A stretch of 64,000 bases of DNA from Candidatus Rifleibacteriota bacterium (lineage in GTDB: Bacteria > Muiribacteriota > Ozemobacteria > Ozemobacterales > Ozemobacteraceae). The notes beneath the pieces are model-generated. The model had not been told where the DNA came from. It made no database searches and was given only the letters and a program-made list of their open reading frames with translations. Below, in pieces: positions 42,701 to 51,800 of the stretch (position 1 is its first letter; each line of letters begins with the position of its first letter). The DNA is taken from contig JADFZL010000016.1 of assembly GCA_015232575.1 (NCBI GenBank), positions 118,481 to 182,480 on the forward strand, read 5' to 3'. Position numbers and translations under genes: made by a program.

Positions 42701-43439
42701 TAACTTCAATGTTTTTTTGTGCTATCAGGGAATTTAAATTATTTTCTTGTACAAGTTGCTCCTGAAGATGCAGTTTGAGTTTTTGTATTTCTTCTTCAGT
42801 GAGAAGCTGCATTCCGGAAAGTTCAGAAGACAGCATTTCGAGTTCTTTTCGTTCTTCAGAGCGGCGTTCGTGAACACTTATAGAAATTGTGCTGTAAATT
42901 TCTGTTCCGGTTATCTGTTCCAGAATAGGTGCTCTATCATCGGCAGATGCCTGTAGAAATGCCGAAAATCCTCCCTGGGCAAGCAGCATAGAACGTGTGA
43001 GACGGTCAAAATCCATTCCGGTGACTTTCTCAATTTTTCCAGCAACATCTTTCAATTTTGTTTCAAAGATTTTTCCCGTTACAGCATCAGAAATTTCATG
43101 TTTTGGACTCTGAAGTTCACCATCAGGCTGTTTCCTTGACCTGTGCTGGCTCCAGTGGCAGCAGAACTTTCCTGATTGAGTTTCGAAAGTAACTTCGGCA
43201 AAACATTCGCCGGTCTGTCTTGACATTATTTCATTAACGCCCTTGCCGACTTTGTTGAGTCTCGGAGTGCGTCCGTAGAGGGCCAAACAGATGGCATCCA
43301 GAATGGTTGTCTTGCCGGCGCCGGTCGGACCAGTAATGGCAAAAATGCCATTTGTGACAAATTCTGGTTGTGTTAAATCAATAATCCATTCACCGCCAAG
43401 CGAATTTAGGTTTTTAAAGCGAATTTTATTTATGCGCAT
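39735..43439 (-). CDS. sbcC: Exonuclease SbcCD subunit C
   Basis: A 1234-residue SMC-like protein. Walker A is GPTGAGKTT near 35-43, and the N-terminus INKIRFKNLNSLGGEW is typical. Very long coiled-coil arms follow, with a zinc-hook apex CPLCGS at about 597-602. The C-terminal ABC signature LSGGESFIVSLSLALGL and Walker B SLFLDEGFGTLDEEAL complete the ATPase. With SbcD it cuts hairpins, palindromes and protein-blocked DNA ends. It lies 42 bases downstream of sbcD in the same operon. The length exceeds E. coli SbcC (1048 residues), mostly in the coiled coil. An SbcCD target role is notable because the window carries many inverted repeats. Confidence 0.96.
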   Translation of the reverse strand: MRINKIRFKNLNSLGGEWIIDLTQPEFVTNGIFAITGPTGAGKTTILDAICLALYGRTPRLNKVGKGVNEIMSRQTGECFAEVTFETQSGKFCCHWSQHRSRKQPDGELQSPKHEISDAVTGKIFETKLKDVAGKIEKVTGMDFDRLTRSMLLAQGGFSAFLQASADDRAPILEQITGTEIYSTISISVHERRSEERKELEMLSSELSGMQLLTEEEIQKLKLHLQEQLVQENNLNSLIAQKNIEVTWLNGIALLQKDLNLLNDKHQNLLIRQEAFKPELSRLERARQALELSGCHAELTALRRAQAFDVKNLKDYRQTIPVLESELKTLNEAVKPAVENLDKKKSEQKEALPVLKKIRELDFRINEKNGPIKTARGFLADAEKKSADILKKLDDDRKELERQLTGLEKILKVLAENSEDEKLIENLGTIKNRFSSLRELSEKKDSKIKELQAAETLKIETETIWNKHCKALEKAKAGFENNMNILNQLQEGHNARLANREIADLRILLAEAKERKALFEKLPESLNTIRELQHQTNELEKNKLKLIAESNNTVKQIQEQTSASDALEKSIPLLENEIAFAEKIQTLEEYRANLHNGDPCPLCGSKEHPYALENIAVSDEKRNELKLKKAELKDAGKLLSKLNIREVEIKKDIEQNEAAIKNNSKSITAENKRISEALKALSITEDLAISSMSASEKDFSDTLLKLKDENEEKYQKLFSDVQSLEAIEKSLSSMRISLEKCRDELALCERDIQTLSNKKGILEHDTVRIKEEVKQVTVQAENALADALADVSRYKITSLPLNSLNGILKKLTERRDQWQLLQKQKTDSDKNISGIQLTISHNSEQATKLELELKNLHESLQLLIREKESLQSERQKIFGDKNPDAVETNLSEAITEAEKKLDEVRSKLDTATKEMEKLNIKTEELEKTVFVRTNLLNDSEMNFSSNLATKSFADELSYLSACLPENERKTLVQKAESLVREETELSSAIRDKSSLLNSENEKNITQQSLESILQELNALAVSLRDLQHEAGGIRQKLSDDENLRIKQRERVAAIECQKRECTRWDTLHELIGSADGKKFRNFVQGLTFEMMVNHANRQLQKLSDRYLLIRDTSQPLELNVIDNYQTGEIRSTKNLSGGESFIVSLSLALGLSQMASRNVRVDSLFLDEGFGTLDEEALETALATLASLRQEGKLIGIISHVSALKERISTQIQIIPKTGGRSTVSGPGCSHKKQ

Positions 43440-43481
43440 TTTTATTTTTCCCGTAGAGCCAAGGCAATGCCAATGCCAATG

Positions 43482-44705
43482 CTATGTATTGTTGTCGGTA
43501 GAATCAATGGCGTGTAATATTTCATGGTAAGAATTCTTCAATTCTGGGCGTTGTTCATCGGGAATTTTGTGAGCCGCCAGGCATCTGTCAAAAATATCTT
43601 CCCTGCTGAGGTCATCAAGAGTTTCAACATCGCTATTCTGGTTCAGAATTCGATCTATAATTCTATTGTTCTTTATCCGAAGAATTTCTATCTCTTTTCC
43701 AGAAATGGCTTCCTCAAGGCGCTCGCGAAGGTTTCCTATGATTTCGTCACCTTCGTATATTATTTCCAGCCAGGTTTTTTCGCCAGATGCTGATAAGGCA
43801 TTTATTCTCAGCAATATTTTTTCAAGCGAGCCTTTTATGCTTTCTATCTTTTGAAAAATTGGAATATTTATTAATTCAACCTGAGTTGTACCGTCGACGA
43901 AATCTATCTGACAAATTTTTTTCTGTTGTCCTGCTTCTCCAAAGCCCATCGGAAGCGGTGAACCGCTGTATCGGATTTTTGGAGAATCATTAACCATTTG
44001 TGGAATGTGAAGATGTCCGAGAGCTACATAGTCGGCGGAATCAGGAAATATAGATGCGGAAAGGTGTGCCAGTGTTCCAACATAAAGTTCTCTAACACCG
44101 TCTCCATCAATTGTTTTGCCTCCAGTTGCAAATAGATGTCCCATTATCACAAATGGAATTTTTGATTTAAGGGTATTAAGTTTCTGCATTGCTGATTTAC
44201 ACACATCAGAATAGTGTTGGCGAATTCCTTCGAGCAGCTTTCGATTTTTGTCGTCAAAACTTTCTCCAGCTTCTGAAATTCTTATGTCGCAGTCTCTCAG
44301 GTAGGGAACAGCGCAAACGGCAAGTTCTTCAACATTTTCACTGTTTTTGAGAAAAAGTATTTCATCATCTGGATTATTTTCCGCAGAACCGATTACATGT
44401 ACATTTATTGCGCGAAGAATCTCTCTTGGAGCATTAAGAAATGATGGTGAATCGTGGTTTCCCCCGATAACAACAACGTGTCTGCATGCAGAAGCAATCT
44501 GGCACAGGAACCGATAATACAGTTCCTGAGATTTATGGCCAGGGGTGGTGGTGTCGAAAACATCTCCGGCGACAAGGAGAGCGTCAACCTTTTTATCAGA
44601 AATCAATTTTGAAAGCCAGCCTAGAAAAGCTTCAAATTCATCATATCGTTTTTTTCCAAAAAGTGTTCGCCCAATGTGCCAGTCAGAAGTGTGAATTATT
44701 CGCAT
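43482..44705 (-). CDS. sbcD: Exonuclease SbcCD subunit D
   Basis: A 407-residue Mre11-type metallophosphatase nuclease. Motifs in order: DWHIG (residue 7), GDVFD (about 47), GGNHDS (about 80), VIMGHLFATGG (about 186) and ALGHLHIPQ (about 228), which hold the two-metal site. A capping and C-terminal helical region of about 130 residues binds SbcC. It is the first gene of the sbcDC operon; no clear terminator separates it from sbcC. The linker of 42 bases has the short repeat AATGCC three times. Confidence 0.96.
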   Translation of the reverse strand: MRIIHTSDWHIGRTLFGKKRYDEFEAFLGWLSKLISDKKVDALLVAGDVFDTTTPGHKSQELYYRFLCQIASACRHVVVIGGNHDSPSFLNAPREILRAINVHVIGSAENNPDDEILFLKNSENVEELAVCAVPYLRDCDIRISEAGESFDDKNRKLLEGIRQHYSDVCKSAMQKLNTLKSKIPFVIMGHLFATGGKTIDGDGVRELYVGTLAHLSASIFPDSADYVALGHLHIPQMVNDSPKIRYSGSPLPMGFGEAGQQKKICQIDFVDGTTQVELINIPIFQKIESIKGSLEKILLRINALSASGEKTWLEIIYEGDEIIGNLRERLEEAISGKEIEILRIKNNRIIDRILNQNSDVETLDDLSREDIFDRCLAAHKIPDEQRPELKNSYHEILHAIDSTDNNT

Positions 44706-44853
44706 AAAAAGTTAATCCTTGATTTATTTCTATATGCTTTCCAATATAACTCTCACTTGAAAAAAACTCAATTTCATAATAAGTTAAATAAAATGAGCTG
44801 TTTGTCGATAGCTGAATGAACTTTTGTATTCCAGCGGATTATCAGGAGTTTTT

Positions 44854-46236
44854 CTGAAAAAATATAATACAAAAAAAATCATGATGGCCCTTGTTTGGCT
44901 GTTTCTTATGCTATTTGTCCAAGAAACGGTATTTTCAATGGCGCCCGGAAGAACTGCTGTCTCTAATAACACTTCTGTTCCACCTGATATTTTGAGGGAT
45001 TTTGAAGTTCTCAGACAACAGTATTTGAAGAACCCGCATGATGTGCCTGTTATAAATGCACTTGGAATAATATATGCGCGTGTTCAGCAGACTGAGCAGG
45101 CTTTGATGCTCTGGCGCCAGGGAATTACTGTTGACCCAACTTATATTCATTTTTACAATAATATTGGTTCAGCGCTGAAAACTCAGAAAAGATATGATGA
45201 AGCCCGGAACGTTTTCATTTCGGGACTCAAAGTTGCCCCATCTTACTGGATTTATTATAATCTGGGCTTGCTCGACTGGGAAATTGGTCACTGGGCTGAA
45301 GCCGCACGCAGTTTCGAAGCAGCTCTGTTGTACAACTCAGAATTTGAGCCTGCAAAAAGGAAGCTTAAGGAAATGGGATTTCCTCTTCCCAAGGGTCTTC
45401 CGCAAAATCGTCTGCCCTCTGATGCAAGCTTCGCAATGGAGCCGAAGCCGCCTGTTTCTATCGCACCGTTTATTTCAGAACTTCCAGATCCTCTTGAGTA
45501 CAAAGTGGCGATTGAAGAAAAACCCTTCGCTGTTAAGTCAAAGCCTGTTAAATCAAGAGTTCCTGAATCTGACAACCGTGTAGATATTGCACAGCCTGCA
45601 ACTTTGACAGTTGATTTTCTTGTTGATTCCATAAAAAGAAAAATAAAAGACTCAGAGCCGAAAGTTATTGCGCTCACTTTTGATGATGGACCCCATCCGA
45701 CATTGACCCGGCAACTCCTTGATTATCTGAAAAGTGAAAATGTATCTGCAACATTCTTTGTAATTGGTTCAAGGGCAGAAGCTTACCCCGACCTCCTGAT
45801 GCGAATGAAGCAGGAAAGACATGAAATTGCAAACCACGGATGGACTCACAAGTCTCTCGTCAGTATGGGTGCTTCCCGGGCGTCTTCAGAACTTGAGCGC
45901 ACAGCAGAGCTTGTTGGAGCGCTTACCGGCAAGATTCCCGTTGCAGTGAGGCCTCCTTTTGGTCATACAAGCAAAAGTATTGAATCAATGATTCATCAGA
46001 AAGGCTGGCATCAGATAATGTGGGATGCTGACAGTCGTGACTGGCAGGATGGAAATTCGACCAGAATCATTCGCAGGATTGTACGTGATTTTCGCCAGGG
46101 TGGAATAATTCTTTTTCATGATATTCACTCGGGTTGTCTAAGATCTCTTCCAGTGCTTATTCCTGCGTTGAAAAAGTGCGGATTCAGATTTGTGACAATT
46201 ACAGAACTGATTGGCATTTTTCAGGCTGCAAGCTGA
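44854..46236 (+). CDS. TPR-polysaccharide deacetylase (NodB) fusion, exported
   Basis: The frame is open from 44824. I place the start at the CTG at 44854, because CAGGAG lies five bases upstream and it gives a good signal peptide (KKYNTKK then ALVWLFLMLFVQETVFS); ATG at 44881 and TTG at 44824 are alternatives. Three TPR repeats occupy about 60-180, a proline-rich linker about 180-260, and a NodB domain about 265-460. The NodB motifs are TFDDGPHP (metal Asp), HEIANHGWTH (metal His pair), RPPFGH, DADSRDW and ILFHDIH. It should remove acetyl groups from cell-wall or exopolysaccharide GlcNAc outside the inner membrane, with the TPR part as a docking module. Confidence 0.85.
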   Translation: MKKYNTKKIMMALVWLFLMLFVQETVFSMAPGRTAVSNNTSVPPDILRDFEVLRQQYLKNPHDVPVINALGIIYARVQQTEQALMLWRQGITVDPTYIHFYNNIGSALKTQKRYDEARNVFISGLKVAPSYWIYYNLGLLDWEIGHWAEAARSFEAALLYNSEFEPAKRKLKEMGFPLPKGLPQNRLPSDASFAMEPKPPVSIAPFISELPDPLEYKVAIEEKPFAVKSKPVKSRVPESDNRVDIAQPATLTVDFLVDSIKRKIKDSEPKVIALTFDDGPHPTLTRQLLDYLKSENVSATFFVIGSRAEAYPDLLMRMKQERHEIANHGWTHKSLVSMGASRASSELERTAELVGALTGKIPVAVRPPFGHTSKSIESMIHQKGWHQIMWDADSRDWQDGNSTRIIRRIVRDFRQGGIILFHDIHSGCLRSLPVLIPALKKCGFRFVTITELIGIFQAAS

Positions 46237-46237
46237 T

Positions 46238-46459
46238 ATGTGGATTGCACTTTTCGATTTTTGTATTTTTATGCTCCTGTTCGGATTCTTTCTTTTTGGA
46301 TTAAGAGAATGGGATCGATTGCTTATTGACCCTGAAAACGATCAATCTGGGGATGTACGATCAAAAAGCAATGATAAAAATACATCACTGCTGTGGTTAC
46401 TGATATTTGGACTTGCAGTTCTTTCTCTTATTTCTTTTCTTAAAGATTTCATTGAATAA
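46238..46459 (+). CDS. Small two-helix membrane protein
   Basis: A 73-residue protein whose ATG lies one base after the stop of the deacetylase gene, so coupling is likely. Hydrophobic segments are at about 3-21 and 50-65, joined by a charged loop (LREWDRLLIDPENDQ). No family is recognised. It may hold the deacetylase or its substrate at the membrane. Confidence 0.65.
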   Translation: MWIALFDFCIFMLLFGFFLFGLREWDRLLIDPENDQSGDVRSKSNDKNTSLLWLLIFGLAVLSLISFLKDFIE

Positions 46460-46505
46460 ATCAAACCGGCCGGGATTCAAATTTGAATCCCGGCCGGTTT
46501 GATTT
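46458..46505. terminator. Perfect 24-bp palindrome acting as a bidirectional terminator
   Basis: AAATCAAACCGGCCGGGATT is repeated in inverse on the right side, with the centre CAAATTTG. It sits between two convergent genes and has T-tails in both directions. It is exceptionally long for a terminator. Confidence 0.85.
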
Positions 46506-46521
46506 ATTCAGTTAAGATATT

Positions 46522-49308
46522 TCAGTCGTTAGTAACAATGACATTCGGAATAGATTTATAAAGATAGTCATCGCGCATTATAACCACAATATATGTTCCG
46601 GGATCAATGTTCGTTATTTCAAATGTACCATCTTCTGCTGAAACGGTTTTGTAACTGGTGTCGGCTAGCCCTACAACTGCTCCGGCTATGGGCTGCAGGG
46701 TAATCTCGTCAACAAGTTTTCCGAATATCTTTCCAATTCCGGTTTTAAGAATTGGTATGATGCGTATTTTAACTGAGGTGCTTGCGGTAAGACCTGTTGA
46801 ATCAGTTACTGTGCAGAAACATTCGGCATTTTCAACTCCGAATGGTGCTGTCCAGACGGTTTCTGCTGCGGTTGTTGACGTGAAAGTGCCATTATTAGAT
46901 GTCCACGAATAAGTCAGCTTGTCACCTGGGTTGGGATCAGTGGCCACGGCTTTGAGAAAGAGCTGACTGCCTTCGTAAACGCTTTGGAACCAGAAATTCT
47001 GATTGTCGGTAGAAGATGCAACTATCTGTATTTCCGGCGGAAGATTAACAACAGCAATCTGAGTTGAAAAAGTTCCTATTGCAGATTCAGCTTCATTTCC
47101 AGAAGAGTCTTTTGCTACAATTTTATAGAAATAGTTTTTCCCAGATTCTAGTCCGGAAAGTGATGCCTGTGCGTTTGATGAATAGTTGTCAGAATAGGTT
47201 GAAAACAGCTCCATATTAGAACTCTGTCCATACTTGACTCTTCCCATAGTTGGTTCGTTGGTTTTCCAGGCAATTGATACAGATGATGTTCCTGTTCTTC
47301 CAAGTGTAATATCTGAAATTATCGGTTTGGTTATATCTGGAATATTGATAATTAGATTCTTTGAATAACCTATTTTTCCACTACTGTTGGCTGAGACAGC
47401 ACGGAAATTGTATGTATTTCCTTCTTCAAGTTCGGCTATTGTAATTGAGTGTGTGTTGGAATAGGTGTTTGTAATGCTGGATTTAGTTCCGTAATCGAAT
47501 GTTAAGCCATACTCAACATAAGATTTTGTGTCCTGGTCTGTTTTCCAGTAGAATAACAATTTGCCGTTTTCAGGTTTTGAGTAAACCAGATCAGAAATTA
47601 CCGGTGCCCCGGGAAGTAGTGTAATGAAGCTGCCTTCAAAAACTCCTTCTTTGTTCTTATCGTCTTTGACGGTAATTTTGAAAAAATATTCACTTCCAGA
47701 GATTAAGTTTGAAAGCGTAACAGTGTGATAAATGTTTCCCTTGTCTGTGTAATTGATGATTTCACCGTAATTTTTTGTCAGACCATATTCAATTTTACGT
47801 TTGCACTTATTTTCAGTTACCCATGAAATATTTGCTGTACTGGTTGATGGAATAACCTTCAGATCATAAATTTCAGGAATGCTGACTTCTGGAATTTTGT
47901 AAGGATTATTTGAGGTAAAAGCTTCATTCCCTGCTGCGTCAACGGCAATTGCGCGAAAATGATAAGTTTTCCCCGGTACAAAACCGGAAATTTCGTATTC
48001 GTGTTTTTGTGTTATCTGTTCTTTCGGGGAAGTAAACAGGCCGTATTTGGCAGACTCACCATACTGAACTGCACCAATAGCGGGTTCATTTGTGTCCCAC
48101 GTGATTTCGAGAGTGTTCAATCCGACAAGTTCAATTTTGAAATTGGATATTTCGGGGGCTTTTTTGTCCAGTGAAGGCAATGTTTTGAATACTCTGTTTT
48201 CTGAAGTGATTTCACTGCTGGTGTCCTGAGAATCAATATTAAATTTTCCCCTTATTCTGAAATGTATAGTCGCTGAAGCTACAAGATTGGAAAGAGTTAC
48301 TGAGTGGCTTGTTTTTAAGGTATTGTCAATGGGAGTTGTGTTTGAATAATTGGCCGAAAGTCCGTATTCGAGCTGTGAAGTCGTCGGCTGGTCGGTTGTC
48401 CAGGTAATGGTGGCTGAGTTTTCAGTTATTGATGAGACTATGATATTTGAAATCTTTGGCAACTGCATGATAATTGAAACCAGGTCCGAAAGCTTTTCAC
48501 CGCGGAATTCCAGGACTTTTTCGAGAGAATCTGATACGTTTTCTGTGGATGATTTAAGAACTTCGTTCAGGGATTCCATTACAGTCTGGATTTTCTCTGG
48601 GCTTTTCTTTGCATCTTCAACGGTAAATGTCTGGCCGGTTTTTGCAGCTTCTATTTTTCCAGCCTCAAAAATTTTGGCAATTGCTATTGTTTCTGCATCG
48701 ATAATAACTCTTTTCTGACTCATTTGTGAGATAGCAGACGTCGAACTTCCGGTTTCGTCAATGATAGAAGTTTTTTCAACAAACGTAATGAGGCTGACCT
48801 TTTGATAAGAGTCTCTTTCCTGGTCTGAGAGCGCAACTAAAATGGTGTATTCTTTTTTTACCATTATTTCAACTTTTAAATCAGTTGAATCGGTTGGAAA
48901 ATCCTTGAAGAAAAAAGTTCCATCATTCGGATCAATCTCACATTTTTGTATGATTTTCCCTTTAATATCCCTGAGTACTGCATAGTAATTCAGATTCAGG
49001 ATGAGAAGCTTCCTCTTTGAACTTGCTTTTAGTATCTGTGCGATTGGAACGTCTTCGCTGAAGTTTTCGCCTGGTATAAGGAAGTCAGCATCTGTTCTGT
49101 CAATCAGGTTTTCAGCGTCAACAACTTCAAGGAGGTTTGGTGAGATAAGGCCATCAATTCTTTTTCCGTTTGGAACAGTGGGTTCGGGCTCAGGATCTTT
49201 ATAGCCGGTGATATCTGGCGTAAATTGGCCATCACCAACTCTGCAACCCGGACAAACAAAAAGAATAATTGCCAGAAAAAAAAGCAAGAAAACACGGCCC
49301 AGTTTCAT
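46522..49308 (-). CDS. Large lipoprotein with fibronectin-III-like repeats
   Basis: A 928-residue protein; the ATG at 49308 has GGAGGAAATA upstream. Lipoprotein signal with C22 (FVCPGC). An N-terminal region of about 270 residues is unrecognised. About six repeats of 85-100 residues follow (280-790). Each has a core like TITWTTDQPTTSQLEYGLS and ends with a HSVTLSNL...HFRI segment, as in the Fn3-like domain of purple acid phosphatases. Next come a PKD-like repeat (DPNPGDKLTYSWTS) and a final carboxypeptidase-regulatory-like domain (QPIAGAVVGLAD, DGTFEITNIDPGTY). It has no catalytic motif and is probably a surface adhesion or carbohydrate-contact protein. Confidence 0.82.
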   Translation of the reverse strand: MKLGRVFLLFFLAIILFVCPGCRVGDGQFTPDITGYKDPEPEPTVPNGKRIDGLISPNLLEVVDAENLIDRTDADFLIPGENFSEDVPIAQILKASSKRKLLILNLNYYAVLRDIKGKIIQKCEIDPNDGTFFFKDFPTDSTDLKVEIMVKKEYTILVALSDQERDSYQKVSLITFVEKTSIIDETGSSTSAISQMSQKRVIIDAETIAIAKIFEAGKIEAAKTGQTFTVEDAKKSPEKIQTVMESLNEVLKSSTENVSDSLEKVLEFRGEKLSDLVSIIMQLPKISNIIVSSITENSATITWTTDQPTTSQLEYGLSANYSNTTPIDNTLKTSHSVTLSNLVASATIHFRIRGKFNIDSQDTSSEITSENRVFKTLPSLDKKAPEISNFKIELVGLNTLEITWDTNEPAIGAVQYGESAKYGLFTSPKEQITQKHEYEISGFVPGKTYHFRAIAVDAAGNEAFTSNNPYKIPEVSIPEIYDLKVIPSTSTANISWVTENKCKRKIEYGLTKNYGEIINYTDKGNIYHTVTLSNLISGSEYFFKITVKDDKNKEGVFEGSFITLLPGAPVISDLVYSKPENGKLLFYWKTDQDTKSYVEYGLTFDYGTKSSITNTYSNTHSITIAELEEGNTYNFRAVSANSSGKIGYSKNLIINIPDITKPIISDITLGRTGTSSVSIAWKTNEPTMGRVKYGQSSNMELFSTYSDNYSSNAQASLSGLESGKNYFYKIVAKDSSGNEAESAIGTFSTQIAVVNLPPEIQIVASSTDNQNFWFQSVYEGSQLFLKAVATDPNPGDKLTYSWTSNNGTFTSTTAAETVWTAPFGVENAECFCTVTDSTGLTASTSVKIRIIPILKTGIGKIFGKLVDEITLQPIAGAVVGLADTSYKTVSAEDGTFEITNIDPGTYIVVIMRDDYLYKSIPNVIVTND

Positions 49309-49542
49309 TATTTCCTCCAAATTACTTAACGATGAAAATTGGTATTATTAACGACTAGAAATTAGTGAAGTTAGCGAGGTACAAGCACACGATGATAAGA
49401 TGCTGAAATCGGTAAACAATATAACACATTATCAATACTTAAATCAAAAATTCAGGAATTTCTCCTGAATTTTGTTAAACATTGCCAGAACCTTTTCAAA
49501 AAAGCAATTCACTATTGATTGCTGGCAAAACTAGAATTATAT

Positions 49543-50079
49543 TTACTGCAGTTCTGGAGGAAAATTAATTCCAGAGAAATCTTTTCCTGAAAACAGCTTA
49601 ATTTGCCACGAAGAAATTCTCTCTATCTCAATGTCGCAGAATTCAACGACAGAGGTTTTTGATGATATATCAGATGCGAAATTCGTAGTCAGCAGCCCGC
49701 GCACCCTTACATAGTTTTCACTGAAGGGAATTACGCTTGTTTCTGACAAAATAGCTGTTATTGAGCTGCATGAACCTGTGAAGGTATTTAACGTGTCTTT
49801 GAATTTATTTTTACTGAATGAGTTTCTATAACCGCTTCTGTAATATAAGAGGCTGTCTGAAATTATTGCCAGGGCTTCATCATTGCTTTTCCGGGAAATT
49901 TTATTGAAAAAATCATTCAAAAGAACGTTAATTTCCTGCTCAATCGGATCATTCCCCAGCCCGTTTGAAGTGCTGGATGAACTTCCGCCGCCAGAGCAGC
50001 CGTTTATTATGAAAAGAATGGAGCATATAAAAATAGATAAAACGCTGAAATAGAATGTTAATTTTAAGTGGTTTCTCAT
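49543..50079 (-). CDS. Small lipoprotein of unknown function
   Basis: A 178-residue protein with a lipoprotein signal ending INGC28 and a GGGSSSSTS tether. The remaining 130 residues resemble a cone-shaped NTF2/SnoaL-like layout (helices EQEINVLLNDFFNKISRKSNDEAL, then strands), which is only a guess. Two later cysteines (SCSS, EFCDIE) may pair. The ribosome site is weak. It lies on the same strand as, and 230 bases upstream of, the Fn3 lipoprotein gene. Confidence 0.7.
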   Translation of the reverse strand: MRNHLKLTFYFSVLSIFICSILFIINGCSGGGSSSSTSNGLGNDPIEQEINVLLNDFFNKISRKSNDEALAIISDSLLYYRSGYRNSFSKNKFKDTLNTFTGSCSSITAILSETSVIPFSENYVRVRGLLTTNFASDISSKTSVVEFCDIEIERISSWQIKLFSGKDFSGINFPPELQ

Positions 50080-50220
50080 TTTGGAAGAAGCCTTTTATCT
50101 TGATATCATAGGAATTTTCATTTTAGTTCTGCTGGTTTCCAAAAATAATAATATGAATTCAAATTGCCTTGAAATGATTTCAGATTCATTGTTTTCCAGG
50201 GTGCATTACCGTATTTTGCT

Positions 50221-50302
50221 GTCATTTCGACCGAAGGGAGAAATCCCGTATTTTCTTCTTGATCTAACCTTTCGGAGATCTCTCCCTTCGGTCGAGATGA
50301 CA
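50221..50302 (+). repeat. Complete copy of the inverted-repeat element (reference copy)
   Basis: The left arm GTCATTTCGACCGAAGGGAG and the right arm CTCCCTTCGGTCGAGATGAC are near-perfect inverse complements, separated by about 40 bases (TCTTGATCTAACCTTTCGG in the middle). It can fold into a long hairpin and has no coding capacity. Confidence 0.85.
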
Positions 50303-50399
50303 ATAAATAGTCCTCTTGTAGGGCGATAATTTAAATAATTGCAGTTAAAAAAAGTGGGGTGTCAGTCGAACAGCTTCAATAAACTGGGCACGCAAAGCA

Positions 50400-50610
50400 C
50401 CCAACTCTCATAAAGCGCTGGTCGTCTGGTTACAGATGGCCCAACTTGCTCGACCTTTGTGAAGTATACCCTCGCTCGATCTTCTGAGGAGTCAACGTGC
50501 TCGACCCTTGTGAGGCGCACCAGTCATTTGGAGGGCACTAAGTGCCCGACCGCGGGGAGTGAGCCGGTCGAACTTGTTCGACCGGCGAGAGGGGGCGCGT
50601 GCCCCCTCTT
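50400..50610 (+). repeat. Triple-hairpin element with degraded upstream units
   Basis: The intact core is at 50530-50610: GGGCACTAAGTGCCC, CGACCGCGGGGAGTGAG, CCGGTCGAACTTGTTCGACCGG, AGAGGGGGCGCGTGCCCCCTCT. The 130 bases before it hold eroded pieces (AACTTGCTCGACCTTTGTGA, AACGTGCTCGACCCTTGTGA). The last hairpin lies 26 bases after the fba stop and may end that leftward transcript. Confidence 0.85.
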
Positions 50611-50635
50611 TAAAAAAATCCCCTCTCTAAAAAAA

Positions 50636-51622
50636 TCAAGCCATGATTTCGGGAGCTTTTCCGGCGCTTCCGAGGACATGAATGTTTTTATGCTTGTAAA
50701 GTTCCTTAAGAGCATCGCGAGCTGGTCCGAGGTATTTTCTTGGATCAAATTCGTCCGGCTTTTTTACGAAAGCTTCCCTGATTGCTGCTGTCATAGCAAG
50801 TCTTCCGTCTGAATCTATGTTGATTTTGCAGACTGCTGAACGCGCTGCCTCGCGCAGTTGATCTTCGCCAATACCAATGGCATTATCCATTTTTCCGCCG
50901 TATTTGTTGATTTTCTCAACAAGTTCTTTGGGAACGGAAGACGAACCATGCAGTACAATTGGAAATCCAGGTATACGTTTTTCGATTTCCCTGAGAATAT
51001 CAATTCTGATTTTCGGATCAGTTCCGGGTTTGAATTTGAATGCTCCATGACTGGTTCCGATGGCTATTGCAAGGCTGTCGACTCCAGTGCGCTTTGTAAA
51101 GTCTTCGACTTCATCCGGGCTTGTAAAAACATGTTTGGCAGAGGCAACTTCATCCTCGACTCCAGCCAGAACACCAAGTTCGCCTTCGACAGTTACGTCA
51201 TGCTGGTGTGCATATTCCACAACTTTTTTGGTAAGCTTGATATTATCTTCGTATGAATGGTGTGATCCGTCAATCATAACACTGGAAAAACCATATTCAA
51301 TACAATCTTTGCATAATTCGAAAGTGTCGCCGTGATCCAGGTGCAGTGCAATCGGAATTCCTCTTCCCTTCGAAAGCTCTTTTGCATACTCGACGGCTCC
51401 CTGAGCCAGATATCTGAGAAGGGTCTGGTTTGCATATTTTCGTGCCCCGCTTGAAACCTGCAGAATAACAGGGCTTTCAGTTTCGACGCAGGCGGCAATA
51501 ATCGCCTGAATCTGTTCCAGATTGTTGAAATTGTAAGCTGGAATGGCAAATCCACCTTTTACAGCTTTCTCAAACATCTTTCTGGTATTGACAAGGCCAA
51601 GTGAGCTGAAATTTATTCCCAT
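50636..51622 (-). CDS. fba: Class II fructose-bisphosphate aldolase
   Basis: A 328-residue cytoplasmic glycolytic enzyme that interconverts fructose-1,6-bisphosphate with dihydroxyacetone phosphate and glyceraldehyde-3-phosphate. The zinc ligands and catalytic residues are visible: LHLDHGD near 92-98, EGELG near 146, GTSHGAFKF near 190 and VLHGSSSVP near 225-233. The N-terminus (KGGFAIPAYNFNNLEQIQA) is typical. The protein length is normal. It is a single gene read leftward; a triple-hairpin repeat follows its stop. Confidence 0.97.
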   Translation of the reverse strand: MGINFSSLGLVNTRKMFEKAVKGGFAIPAYNFNNLEQIQAIIAACVETESPVILQVSSGARKYANQTLLRYLAQGAVEYAKELSKGRGIPIALHLDHGDTFELCKDCIEYGFSSVMIDGSHHSYEDNIKLTKKVVEYAHQHDVTVEGELGVLAGVEDEVASAKHVFTSPDEVEDFTKRTGVDSLAIAIGTSHGAFKFKPGTDPKIRIDILREIEKRIPGFPIVLHGSSSVPKELVEKINKYGGKMDNAIGIGEDQLREAARSAVCKINIDSDGRLAMTAAIREAFVKKPDEFDPRKYLGPARDALKELYKHKNIHVLGSAGKAPEIMA

Positions 51623-51800
51623 GATTGTTCCCCTTTAATTTATGGCTTAAAGAATACACCGAATGATAACAAATATTTGATCACAATGTCAAAACTGAAA
51701 TTTTGCATGCTGTGCAAACGGGAACTTTCACAGAAGACTGATTAAACGGCGATATTGAAAGTTGACAATGGTATTGTTTGAAAATATAATCGTCTGGCAG

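Noticed and set aside
50459..50812. A 117-codon plus-strand frame across the repeat at 50.5 kb
   Set aside because: It covers the triple-hairpin repeat and the antisense of the fba gene.
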